A stretch of DNA of 36,994 bases from a virus, in IMG/VR virus record IMGVR_UViG_3300044960_000747, positions 1 through 36,994 of that record; one strand, written 5' to 3'. Position 1 is the stretch's first letter. Each line of letters opens with the position of its first letter. Shown here one piece after another: positions 6,719 through 14,486 of the stretch. The translations under genes and the position numbers were made by a program. The notes under the pieces were generated by a model, which was not told where the DNA came from, searched no databases, and saw only the letters and a program-made list of their open reading frames with translations.

Positions 6719-8342
6719 AGAGCAGGGAGCAGGGAGCGGGGAGCAGGGAGGAATCCCCCTGCCCCGTGCCCCCCGCCCCCTGCCCCGTGCCCCCCGCCCC
6801 CTGCCCCGTGCCCCCTGCTCTTCGCCCTCCGCCATTTTGGAAGTGCTGCGTGGCGACCCGGATATCTGGCAGGAGGCGATGCTCTGGGGCACGGGCTACT
6901 GCCAGTTTCGCCCGCGGCCGGACCGGCCCGAGTTGTTCGACCAGCAGCAGAGTTTCGTGGAGGACCAGTTGCCGGGGGTGGCCATCCTGATCGGGGGGAA
7001 CGGTTCGGGGACCACCACGGCCGCGGCCGCCAAACTGGCGCGTTTTGTGCTCTACCGCCAGCCTCCGCCCCGGCCCTGTACGCCGTTCTGGGTCTTGTCG
7101 GAGACCTACGACCAGGTATGCGGCGTCTGTTGGGCGGAAAAACTCCTGGGACAGCAATTCCTTCCGGAATGCGAAATCGACTGGGAGAACATCTCCTGGC
7201 TGGACCGGAAGCGAGGCTGGCCCAAGGCGGTCCCCTTGCGTCCCTGGCCCGGGCGCCCGGGCGCCAGCTGGCAGCTGGAGTTCAAGTCCTACGAGCAAGG
7301 CCGCCGGGCCCTGCAGGGCCGGAGCATCGGGGGATTCTGGTTCAGCGAGCAGTTCCCGGTAACCTTGCTTTTGGAGGTGCTCCGCGGCTGCCGGGAATAC
7401 ATGTTCCCCGGGAGTTGCTTCGTGGAGTTCACCCCGGTGGACCCCGAGCTTTCGCTGTGGGTGGAGTCCGTGATGGACGATCCGCCGCCGGGCTGGAAGG
7501 TATATCGCCTCAACACGGAGTGCAACACGAGCCTGGCCGCGGAGTGGCTGCGGAGCTTCAAGGCGGCCTTGCCGGCGGAGATGGCGGCCACGCGGCTTAC
7601 GGGGGCCTTGCCCGGTTGGGAGGGCGCCATTTTCGAGACGTTTTCACCGGCCAGGCACGTGGTGCCCGAAGAGCAGATCGATTTTCCCGCCGGCGTGCAG
7701 TACTTCCGCGGGATCGACTGGGGCGCCAGCGCCCAGCACCCGTTTGCGGCCGTGTGGGCCTGGCGGGACAACACGGCACGCTGGTGCGTGTTCGATGAAT
7801 ACTGGAGCCCGCGCGGAGAGCTGACGCCGCTAGACCACGGGGAGGCGATGGCCCAGCGGGATCAGCGGTGGGAACTGGACCAGGTGACGACGTTCTGCGA
7901 CCCGAGCCGCCCGGACCTGATAAATCTCTTCGGCCAGCAAGGGTGGGCCGTGTTTCCAGCCGCCGGGGCGGGGGGTCCTCGCGTGCTGGAATCCATCGAT
8001 GCCGTGCGGGCACTGTTGGCAGCGGAGGATCCGCCGGGGCGGCCTCGGCTGGTGATTTCCTCGGCCTGCCGGCGGCTGATCGAGGAAATGCGAAAGTACC
8101 GATGGAAACGACCGCCCCGCGGTTCCTGGAACCCTCAGACGCCGCCGCCCCAGCCGGTCAAGCGCGAGGACGACTGCGTCGATGCGCTGCGCTACATGGT
8201 CCACAGCGCCGAAAGGCAATTGTCGGGAAGCCCGCCGGCCAGCGCGGAGACCGGGGGCATCGTGCGGCCGGACGTGCCCATCGCCGCAGGCGCGGCAGGG
8301 CGGGAAGCCCAACTGGCTCGTGGATTCTTTCGGCGGAGATGA
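6696..8342 (+). CDS. terL: Terminase large subunit (odd Walker A, repeat-encoded N-terminus)
   Basis: A 548-residue protein that should package DNA with an N-terminal ATPase and a C-terminal RNase H-like nuclease. The ATPase P-loop is GGNGSGTT at residues 100-107: the invariant lysine is threonine at 106. A Walker B-like FWFSE ends at E218. Nuclease acidic residues are D341 (GIDWG), D402 (FCDPS) and D496 (DDCVDALRY). The only ATG before the conserved region is 6696, overlapping the small subunit; from it, residues about 8-45 are translated from a heptad repeat (EQGAGSGEQGG, then PLPRAPR units). A non-ATG start near 6837 would avoid the repeat. Length without the leader is normal. Confidence 0.85.
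   Translation: MVRRTIPKEQGAGSGEQGGIPLPRAPRPLPRAPRPLPRAPCSSPSAILEVLRGDPDIWQEAMLWGTGYCQFRPRPDRPELFDQQQSFVEDQLPGVAILIGGNGSGTTTAAAAKLARFVLYRQPPPRPCTPFWVLSETYDQVCGVCWAEKLLGQQFLPECEIDWENISWLDRKRGWPKAVPLRPWPGRPGASWQLEFKSYEQGRRALQGRSIGGFWFSEQFPVTLLLEVLRGCREYMFPGSCFVEFTPVDPELSLWVESVMDDPPPGWKVYRLNTECNTSLAAEWLRSFKAALPAEMAATRLTGALPGWEGAIFETFSPARHVVPEEQIDFPAGVQYFRGIDWGASAQHPFAAVWAWRDNTARWCVFDEYWSPRGELTPLDHGEAMAQRDQRWELDQVTTFCDPSRPDLINLFGQQGWAVFPAAGAGGPRVLESIDAVRALLAAEDPPGRPRLVISSACRRLIEEMRKYRWKRPPRGSWNPQTPPPQPVKREDDCVDALRYMVHSAERQLSGSPPASAETGGIVRPDVPIAAGAAGREAQLARGFFRRR
6718..6829 (+). repeat. Type B heptad hairpin element inside terL frame
   Basis: AGCAGGG units, centre GGGAGGAATCCCCC, then CCCCTGC/CCCGTGC units. 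It is read in frame from ATG 6696 into the terminase. Confidence 0.9.
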
Positions 8343-8346
8343 ACGG

Positions 8347-9354
8347 ATGCCCCTGACCCCGCTCCAGCGCCGAGTGTTGCGCGAGCTGCGTGCCAGCGAG
8401 CTGGGCCAGGTGCTGGGACTGTACGAGTCGATTGTCCGGGACGTGTCGGCCGGAGGCCCGCGGGCGCGGCGGGCGGCCGAGAAGCTGGTCCGTACCGTGC
8501 AAGCCGGGACGGCCACCAGCGCCATCGCCCGTGCGGGCCGAATCCTCATCCAGCGAGCCCAACAGCGGGCGATCCACTACCAGGCCGGCGGCTTCTGGAG
8601 GGCCCTCCACGCCGTGATTCGGGAGATGACCACCCTCGTGCCCCTGTTGCGCGAGACCTTCGACTATGGACCGCGCCAGGAGGTGGGCTTGGCGATGCGC
8701 CTCCTGGAGGCCTTCGCCGATCAACCCGAGGTGCAGCGCTGGGCGGCCGAGGTCCTGCGGGGACGGGGCTATCAGGTGGTGGCACCGGGCGAAGAGGAAA
8801 GTCCGCCGCGCCGGCCGCCCCGGGAAGGCAAACCGCACGCCGTTATCGTCGGAGGCGTCCGCTATCCGGCCGACCATCCCCTGGTCACAGGCGAGATGCT
8901 GCAAACGCCGGAAAGCTCCAATGTCTACAGTTACGGCTACGACCTCGAGACCCGAAGCCTGTACGTCCGCTTCAAAGCGCCCGTGGAACATCGCGGCGGA
9001 CGGAGTTTTGCCCTGGGCCGGCCACACGTCCCCGGACCACTCTATCGGTACTTCAACGTTCCTCCCGAGGTCTTCCTGCGGATGCACGCCAGCCGATCCA
9101 AGGGGGACGCCGTCTGGGACCTATTGCGTATCCGAGGCACGGTCTCGGGCCACAGGTATGACTATGCCCTGGTCGGCATTACCCAAGGCTACGTACCCCG
9201 CAAGGCGACCTTGGGGGTGGAGGGGGAATGGTTCCTGGAGCGCGAGGTGGTGGGAAGGTCGGGAAGGGTTTACCGGAGCCGGCCGGCCCGCCTGGTCCGG
9301 CCCTTGCCCGAGCGGGGGCTCCCGGACCGGGGCTGGCCCGACCGAGGAATCTAG
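8347..9354 (+). CDS. KTSC-domain protein of the packaging/portal block
   Basis: A 335-residue protein. Residues 1-150 are helical and basic. Residues about 190-260 match the KTSC domain: SSNVYSYGYDLETRSLYVRF, then PLYRYFNVPPEVF and SKGDAVWDLLRIRG. KTSC domains are about 60 residues and common in phage and bacterial small proteins, with a suggested but unproven nucleic-acid role; here the domain carries an insertion between its strands. The C-terminus (from about 300) is basic and ends in short PDRG repeats. ATG 8347 follows the terminase stop by four bases with GGAG upstream, so it is co-translated with packaging genes. The role may be in packaging or as a morphogenesis accessory. Confidence 0.65.
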   Translation: MPLTPLQRRVLRELRASELGQVLGLYESIVRDVSAGGPRARRAAEKLVRTVQAGTATSAIARAGRILIQRAQQRAIHYQAGGFWRALHAVIREMTTLVPLLRETFDYGPRQEVGLAMRLLEAFADQPEVQRWAAEVLRGRGYQVVAPGEEESPPRRPPREGKPHAVIVGGVRYPADHPLVTGEMLQTPESSNVYSYGYDLETRSLYVRFKAPVEHRGGRSFALGRPHVPGPLYRYFNVPPEVFLRMHASRSKGDAVWDLLRIRGTVSGHRYDYALVGITQGYVPRKATLGVEGEWFLEREVVGRSGRVYRSRPARLVRPLPERGLPDRGWPDRGI

Positions 9355-9545
9355 GAGCAAAGAGCAGAGAGCAGGGAGCAGGGAGCAGGGAGCGGGGAGC
9401 GGGGAGCGGGGAGCAGGGAGCAGGGAGCGTAGAGCGGAGAGCCAAGAGCAGAGAGACGGGTTCTACGCTCTCTGCTCTCTGCTCTTCGCCCCGAGCCCCC
9501 TGCCCCCTGCCCCCTGCCCCCTGCCCCCTGCCCCGTGCCCCCTGG
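9355..9545 (+). repeat. Composite nested type B + type A hairpin, ~190 nt
   Basis: Type B left arm (AGCAGGG/AGCGGGG units), then type A left arm, a centre with GACGGGTTCTACGC, type A right arm, then type B right arm (CCCCTGC units). The two classes are concentric, so the whole element folds as one long hairpin. It ends 16 bases before the portal start. Confidence 0.92.
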
Positions 9546-9561
9546 TTGAGAGGAACAAGTG

Positions 9562-11787
9562 ATGGCCGAATTGATCCAACCCATCGAGCACAACGGCGGC
9601 CGGCTGTTTGAACTGCCCCCCAATCTCGGCCAGTTCCCCCTGCCCCATGTGGCCACCTTCAGCGGCCTGGTGGATACGGTGGCCCGGGTCTACCGGCCGA
9701 GCGACGAGGCCCTGGCCCACAGTTGGGAAAACGCCCGGTACATGAGGAACGATCCCACGGTGATGGAATGCCTGGAGCACCGGCAGCGCTCGACCGCTCT
9801 TCTGCCGTGGTATGTGGAACCCGAGGACCCGGACGTTGACCAACAGCGAGAACTCGCCCAAAAGATCGAGCGCTTGCTGAACCGCATTCCCCGGTTCATG
9901 CAGTACCGGGAGAACCTGTTGCACGCCCTATGGTACGGGCGTTATGCCGTGGCCCACCGCTGGCGCTGGAAAACCATCGACGGTCGGGATCACCTGGTCG
10001 TGGATGGCTGGTATCCGATCAATGGCGACAAACTCGTCTTCGGCTGGGATGATACCGCCGGCTGCGAGCGCGTGGGCATCCGCGTCAACCCGGCGATCCC
10101 GGAAGGGACGCTGGTGGCGGGCCGCTGGGCGGTGGAGCGGATTCGGCAGGGGATCGAGTACACCAGCGTCGGCACGGCGTATTTTTTGCGGCCCTGGGAG
10201 CGGCCGCTCTTGGCCGTCCACAAGCACTATATCGAGGACGCCCCCTACGAGACGCCGGAACAGGCGGGAACCCGCCACGGCGTGGGCCTGCGGAGCCGGA
10301 TTTACTGGATCTGGTACCAGAAGCAGGAGACCTTGGCCTTTTTGATGGAGTTCCTGGAACGCAGCGCGTTCGGTTTTGAGATCTGGTTCTACCCCTGGGG
10401 CGATCCGGAAGCCCGGGAACGGGCCCGCCGGGCAGCCCTGGAGCGGATCGGGGAACACCGCAATGTAGTGCTCGTGCCCCGGCCCGTAGGCCCCGATGCC
10501 CCGGCCTACGACTACCAGCGGATCGAGCCGAGCATGGCCGGGGCGGAGGCGGCCAAGGAGATCATCCTGGGCTACTTCGGCTCTTTGATCAAGCGGTACA
10601 TCCTCGGACAAACCTTGACCAGCGAGGCGGCCAATACCGGGCTGGGCAGTAACCTCGGGGAAATCCATCTGGCCACCTTCAAACAGATCATCCGCTACGA
10701 CGCCGCCAACCTGGAAGAGACGCTCACCACGGACCTGGTGCGCCCCCTGGTGGCGTATAACTGGCCCCAGTACGCCCGGGTGGCATTTCGCTTCCGAATC
10801 CGCACCGAAGACCCGAATATCCAGGAGAAACTGGAGACGTGGCAGAAGGCCTTCGAGATGGGATTGCCCCTGCGGGCCCAGGACGTGCGGGACCTGATCG
10901 GCGCGACGGCACCGGCCGAATCGGACGAGGTGCTCCAATCCCCCTCGGTACCGTCCCTATCGTCCGGCATGGGCGGGCAGCCTCCCGAAACCGTGGGTTA
11001 TGCAAGGGCAGCGCTTACCCGCTACGGCTTGCCCCCGGGCCTGCCCCGGAACCCCCGACCCGGTCAAACCGCCAGGATCGGGGACAAAACCTATATCTTC
11101 GACCCGGAAACGCACCGGTGGAGACTGTGGGACCAGCCCGCATCGCGGCCCAGCGAACCTCCGCGGCCCGAAGTGCCCTCTGCCGAACCTCCCGCCCAGG
11201 CAGCACCCGCCCGGCCCTTGCAATCCCCCTTGCCGCGGGTGGATTTCCAGGCCAGCAGCCCGAAGCGGTTCGTTCGCTTCCGGGACCAATTGCCCAAGGA
11301 CCGTCTCGCCTTCCTTTCACGCTATACTGCCCAGGAGATTGCAGCTAAAATCGAAAAAGGGGCCAGAATCTACCAGACGGCCGACGGCACGGCTGGCTAC
11401 ATGCTGGTCCCCCTCGAAGGACGGCCCGGACAGTACGACCTGGGCAACGTGTTCCGCCTGGAGCACGGGGTACCAGGCGCGGGCGGGGCGGCCGTGGCCA
11501 AGGCGATTAGCCAGGGGGCCACGACCTTGGATTGCATCGGGCCCCAACTGGCGAAGCTCTATGCGCGATTCGGATTCAAGGTCTGGAAGGTGGACGCCTG
11601 GGATGACCAGTACGCCCCCCCGGATTGGGATTACGAGCAGCACGGCCGCCCCAACATCTACTACATGTACTACGCGGGCGAAACCCGCGATGAGGAGGAA
11701 ATCCGCCGCCGGTATGAGACACGATTCTATCCAGAACTCTATCCCCAACAATATCCTGCTGGTTACTCAGGAAAGCCCATCCCATGA
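9562..11787 (+). CDS. Portal protein (DUF935/Mu gp29 family) fused to acetyltransferase-like C-terminal domain
   Basis: A 741-residue protein; DUF935 portals are usually about 450-520. The portal part (residues about 20-465) shows the family signature ILGQTLTSEAANTG, then LGEIHLATF, then LVRPLVAYNW. The portal forms the dodecameric channel at the capsid vertex. After a proline-rich linker (about 495-560) comes a domain at about 565-735 with ATTLDCIGPQLAKLYARFGF and APPDWDYEQHGRPNIYYMYY. That pattern resembles GNAT-like domains fused to or encoded beside phage structural and toxin proteins. The start is ATG 9562 (GTG 9559 is possible) with AGAGGAA upstream. The fusion is seen directly; acetyltransferase activity is inferred. 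Confidence 0.85.
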   Translation: MAELIQPIEHNGGRLFELPPNLGQFPLPHVATFSGLVDTVARVYRPSDEALAHSWENARYMRNDPTVMECLEHRQRSTALLPWYVEPEDPDVDQQRELAQKIERLLNRIPRFMQYRENLLHALWYGRYAVAHRWRWKTIDGRDHLVVDGWYPINGDKLVFGWDDTAGCERVGIRVNPAIPEGTLVAGRWAVERIRQGIEYTSVGTAYFLRPWERPLLAVHKHYIEDAPYETPEQAGTRHGVGLRSRIYWIWYQKQETLAFLMEFLERSAFGFEIWFYPWGDPEARERARRAALERIGEHRNVVLVPRPVGPDAPAYDYQRIEPSMAGAEAAKEIILGYFGSLIKRYILGQTLTSEAANTGLGSNLGEIHLATFKQIIRYDAANLEETLTTDLVRPLVAYNWPQYARVAFRFRIRTEDPNIQEKLETWQKAFEMGLPLRAQDVRDLIGATAPAESDEVLQSPSVPSLSSGMGGQPPETVGYARAALTRYGLPPGLPRNPRPGQTARIGDKTYIFDPETHRWRLWDQPASRPSEPPRPEVPSAEPPAQAAPARPLQSPLPRVDFQASSPKRFVRFRDQLPKDRLAFLSRYTAQEIAAKIEKGARIYQTADGTAGYMLVPLEGRPGQYDLGNVFRLEHGVPGAGGAAVAKAISQGATTLDCIGPQLAKLYARFGFKVWKVDAWDDQYAPPDWDYEQHGRPNIYYMYYAGETRDEEEIRRRYETRFYPELYPQQYPAGYSGKPIP

Positions 11788-12032
11788 GCGCAGCCGAACA
11801 CCCTCAAGCGACCAAGCCCTTCGTGCCGATTCCCACTCAACTTCCGGAGCCTGTTCGCCCCGATCGCAGCCTTCCTCCCGAGGAGTACGCCAAGGCATTG
11901 GAAGAATACGAGCGGGCCATGAAGCAGTTTTGGAGAGAGTACACGTTCGGGGCGAATTACGAAGAGAATCCGCTTTACAAGCAGCCCTACGCGGACAATG
12001 AGTGGGAAGCCATAAAAGAGCTTATCCTCTAG
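11784..12032 (+). CDS. Small acidic protein, tandem paralogue 1
   Basis: An 82-residue protein starting MSAAEHPQATKPFVPIPTQL and ending NEWEAIKELIL. It overlaps the portal stop by four bases (ATGA), so it is translationally coupled. It is closely similar along its whole length to the next gene: shared LPPEEYAKA, EEYERAMKQFW and GANYEENP. No known family. The middle looks like one amphipathic helix. Given the position it may be a minor head or morphogenesis component. Confidence 0.75.
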   Translation: MSAAEHPQATKPFVPIPTQLPEPVRPDRSLPPEEYAKALEEYERAMKQFWREYTFGANYEENPLYKQPYADNEWEAIKELIL

Positions 12033-12089
12033 GTTCCCCGAGCTGAAGCCAGCAAGTTACCTTTGCGGCTACCGACGAAAGGGCTATCC

Positions 12090-12344
12090 ATGAGCGCAGC
12101 CGAACAACCCCAAGGGCATAAACCGTTCGTGGAGATTCCGACTCAACTTCGCGAGCCTGCCCCTCCCGATCCCAACCTCCCTCCCGAGGAGTACGCCAAG
12201 GCATGGGAGGAATACGAGCGGGCCATGAAGCAGTTTTGGAAGGAGGACTTGTACGGGGCGAATTACGAAGAAAATCCGGCCTATCAGGCCAGGAAGCCGT
12301 ATTGGGATAACGAGTGGGAGGCCGTCAAAGACCTCATCCTCTAG
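12090..12344 (+). CDS. Small acidic protein, tandem paralogue 2
   Basis: An 84-residue protein, paralogue of the gene before it, starting MSAAEQPQGHKPFVEIPTQL and ending NEWEAVKDLIL. The two diverge mostly at charged and loop positions while keeping the LPPEEYAKAWEEYERAM helix and the C-terminal NEWEA motif, implying selection on the protein. ATG 12090 is preceded by GAAAGGG. The in-frame start at 12063 lies in the intergenic gap and breaks the paralogy, so it is rejected. The 57-base gap between the paralogues contains no hairpin. Confidence 0.72.
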   Translation: MSAAEQPQGHKPFVEIPTQLREPAPPDPNLPPEEYAKAWEEYERAMKQFWKEDLYGANYEENPAYQARKPYWDNEWEAVKDLIL

Positions 12345-12366
12345 GTCCTGAAGCATCCCGCCAGCC

Positions 12367-12518
12367 AAGAGCAGGGAGCAGGGAGGGGGGGGCAGGGAGC
12401 AGGGAGCGTAGAGCGGAGAGCTAAGAGCGAAGAGCTAAGAGCGGAGACACAGATTCTGGTCTCTTCGCTCTACGCTCTCTGCTCTCTGCTCTTCGCCCCC
12501 TGCCCCCTGCCCCCTGCC
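12367..12518 (+). repeat. Composite nested type B + type A hairpin
   Basis: Outer AGCAGGG units, inner AGAGCNN units, centre gaCACAGATTCTGGTC, inner NNGCTCT, outer CCCCTGC. Concentric order as at 9355-9545. Confidence 0.92.
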
Positions 12519-12535
12519 GCCGGCCTGATCCGCCC

Positions 12536-12730
12536 TTGACTCGTCCCGAGCCCGATCGTCACACTCGCCAGGAGGAGAACCATAGCCGCGCGGCCGAGGC
12601 TCGCCGCGAACTGGACCGCTTGCTGGCCGTAGCGTGCCACCCGGAGTTTACAGGTCGGGTGGGGATTGAGATCAGCGTCCAGCGAGGTCGGCTGCTGCGG
12701 CTGCGGGCCTCCCTGGACCAATACCGCTAA
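12536..12730 (+). CDS. Possible small protein, TTG start
   Basis: A 64-residue reading frame with a TTG start and no clear ribosome site. The second half (GRVGIEISVQRGRLLRLRAS) has a beta-strand pattern seen in short phage proteins, and the N-terminal half is helical and charged. It lies between two hairpin elements and just before a strong terminator. Coding status is uncertain; the frame has no disturbing features but could be chance in GC-rich DNA. Confidence 0.42.
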   Translation: MTRPEPDRHTRQEENHSRAAEARRELDRLLAVACHPEFTGRVGIEISVQRGRLLRLRASLDQYR

Positions 12731-12810
12731 GAGCTAAGAGCGGAGAGCGAAGAGCGGAGAGCCAAGACACCGATTCCGGTCTCTACGCTCTACGCTCTCT
12801 GCTCTCTGCT
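12729..12810 (+). repeat. Type A heptad hairpin element
   Basis: AGAGCNN units, centre with ACACCGATTCCGGTC, NNGCTCT units; starts on the stop codon of the small upstream frame. Confidence 0.9.
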
Positions 12811-12835
12811 ACCACAGCGGGCGCCTGAGCACCAG

Positions 12836-12879
12836 ACCCGCTTTCGCTCCCACGGTTGGGAGCGGAAGCGGGTTTTTTT
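12836..12879 (+). terminator. Strong rho-independent terminator before head genes
   Basis: Near-perfect stem of about 17 bp (ACCCGCTTTCGCTCCCA with TGGGAGCGGAAGCGGGT, one pyrimidine/purine-run mismatch), loop CGGT, then T7 at 12873-12879. It separates the packaging/portal block from the protease-capsid block. No convincing promoter is visible in the 54 bases between it and ATG 12934. Confidence 0.9.
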
Positions 12880-12883
12880 GTTG

Positions 12884-12939
12884 CTAAGAGCCTAGAGCGA
12901 AGAGCAGACAGGCGGCTGTCTGCTTTTCGCCCTATGCTC
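12884..12939 (+). repeat. Type A-like hairpin overlapping a start codon
   Basis: AGAGCNN left arm, a GACAGGCGGCTGTCTGC centre, then a CTTTTCGCCCTATGCTC right arm. The ATG of the protease-scaffold gene (12934) lies inside the right arm. Confidence 0.7.
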
Positions 12940-14382
12940 GCCGCCAACCTTACCTCTGCCACGGCCGGACTGGACCCCCAACAGTTCGTCACCGTCCGCG
13001 ACGTGCCGATCTTCCGCCGCCATCGGCTGGTCTTGGCCGACGGCCAGGTGATCGACATCGGCTTGGAGGAACTCCAGGCCATTGCCCGCCGATGCAACCA
13101 GCGGATCGAGGACACCGGGGACTATGCGGCGGTGACCATCGGGCATACGAGCGATCCGGACCAGGACGCCGAGCAGCCGGAAACCGTGGGATTCGCCGGC
13201 CCGTTCCGCGTGGGGAAGTTCCTCGATGGCGACCAGAGCGACTGGGCGATCCTGGCCGACCTGCACATTTATCGGGATCGGGCCGAGGTACTGCGCAAGT
13301 ACCCTCGGCGCAGCGCGGAACTCTGGCGCGATGGACCGGTGGATCAGTGGTATCTGGACCCCATCGCCCTGATCAGCGATACCCCCAGGCTGGACCTGGG
13401 GCTGTTGTACTATGCCCGCAAGCCCGACGGCCGGCTGGTGGCCAAATACGCGGCCGCCGCCGCCTCGCCCAGCGCCACGAGCGTCTATCTGCCCGAACAC
13501 ACGTCTGCATCCCAGACCCTCCAGGAGAACAAGCCGATGCCCGGGATCATCAGCACGATCCGCCAGCGCATGGACCAGGCGGCGGAGGACCAGTACCAGA
13601 AGCCTGGGCCGGAGGTACCCGAGGAGCTCCGGCCGCTGTGGGAGGCGATCATGAATACTCCGGCCATGCAGTGGGTCCTCCGCAAGATGGCCGAGGAGAA
13701 CCAGGATCAGTCTCCCGCCCCTGCCGGCAGCGAGCCCTCCAAGGTGGAGTACGAGGGCCAGCCCAGCGACAAGGTGCCACCGGAGAAGGCCCGACAGATC
13801 CTCCAGGACGGTACAGCCCAGGGCAAACCGCTGACGGATGCGCAGCGCCGCATGTTCCAGGCCGCGGCCCATAAGGACGACTATCAAGCCCAGGAACCGG
13901 AGGGCGAGACCGTGAAGAAGGAAAACGTCATCGAACCCCAGAAGACCGACATCCAGGCCGCCCTGGAATCGCTCCAGGCCAAGGCGGCCCGGCTGGAGCA
14001 GGAATTGGCCGCCGAGCGGGCCAAGCGCGTCGACGCCGAACGCTACGCGAAACTTCAGGCCTTGCGGAAGCGTTTTGCCTTCGATCTGGACAAGGAGTTC
14101 GAGCGCTGCCGGTATAGCCGGATGAGCGAGCAGCAATTCCAGGACCACGTCCAGGGTGTGATTCCCAATTACAAGGAGCTGCCCGTGGAGGTCCATGTGC
14201 CCCACTTCGATGAGGTGCTCTTTGCAGACACGGGTCGGGAGCGTTACGAGCGGAATGCCGATGGATCGGTGACCCGCACCCGCTACGGCCGCGAGGTGGC
14301 CGTACGGGCCAAGGAACTCGCGCTGCGCAAGGGCATCCCCTTCGAGGACGCCCTGGAACAGGTGAGCAAAGGAGCCAGCTAA
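12934..14382 (+). CDS. Prohead protease-scaffold fusion
   Basis: A 482-residue protein. Residues 20-165 resemble phage prohead proteases of the Mu-I/HK97-like serine type: TIGHTSDP with H71, VGF at 85-87, AILADLHIY at 105-113, and KYPRRSAELW with the candidate nucleophile S127. The remainder looks like scaffold: helical and charged, with a coiled coil at about 340-390 (LQAKAARLEQELAAERAKR) and a conserved-looking C-terminal region. Such fusions self-cleave during capsid maturation and precede decoration and major capsid genes, as here. ATG 12934 lies in a repeat arm and lacks a ribosome site; the upstream start at 12856 would lie in the terminator and is rejected. Confidence 0.72.
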   Translation: MLAANLTSATAGLDPQQFVTVRDVPIFRRHRLVLADGQVIDIGLEELQAIARRCNQRIEDTGDYAAVTIGHTSDPDQDAEQPETVGFAGPFRVGKFLDGDQSDWAILADLHIYRDRAEVLRKYPRRSAELWRDGPVDQWYLDPIALISDTPRLDLGLLYYARKPDGRLVAKYAAAAASPSATSVYLPEHTSASQTLQENKPMPGIISTIRQRMDQAAEDQYQKPGPEVPEELRPLWEAIMNTPAMQWVLRKMAEENQDQSPAPAGSEPSKVEYEGQPSDKVPPEKARQILQDGTAQGKPLTDAQRRMFQAAAHKDDYQAQEPEGETVKKENVIEPQKTDIQAALESLQAKAARLEQELAAERAKRVDAERYAKLQALRKRFAFDLDKEFERCRYSRMSEQQFQDHVQGVIPNYKELPVEVHVPHFDEVLFADTGRERYERNADGSVTRTRYGREVAVRAKELALRKGIPFEDALEQVSKGAS

Positions 14383-14469
14383 GAGCAGGGGGCAGGGAGC
14401 GGGGAGCAGGGAGGAAATCCCCCTGCCCCGTGCTCCGTGCCCCCTGCCCCCTGCCCCGTGCCCCCTGCT
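14381..14469 (+). repeat. Type B heptad hairpin element
   Basis: GCAGGGA/GCGGGGA units, centre GGGAGGAAATCCCCC, CCCCTGC/CCCGTGC units; ends 17 bases before the decoration protein start. Confidence 0.92.
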
Positions 14470-14486
14470 GAAAAGGAGCCCACGAC

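Noticed and set aside
9355-9545. CRISPR array
   Set aside because: The units are 7 bp, self-complementary between arms and lack unique spacers; no cas genes are present.
12856-14382. Upstream start for the protease-scaffold gene at 12856
   Set aside because: It lies inside the terminator stem and hairpin; homology-like sequence begins after ATG 12934.
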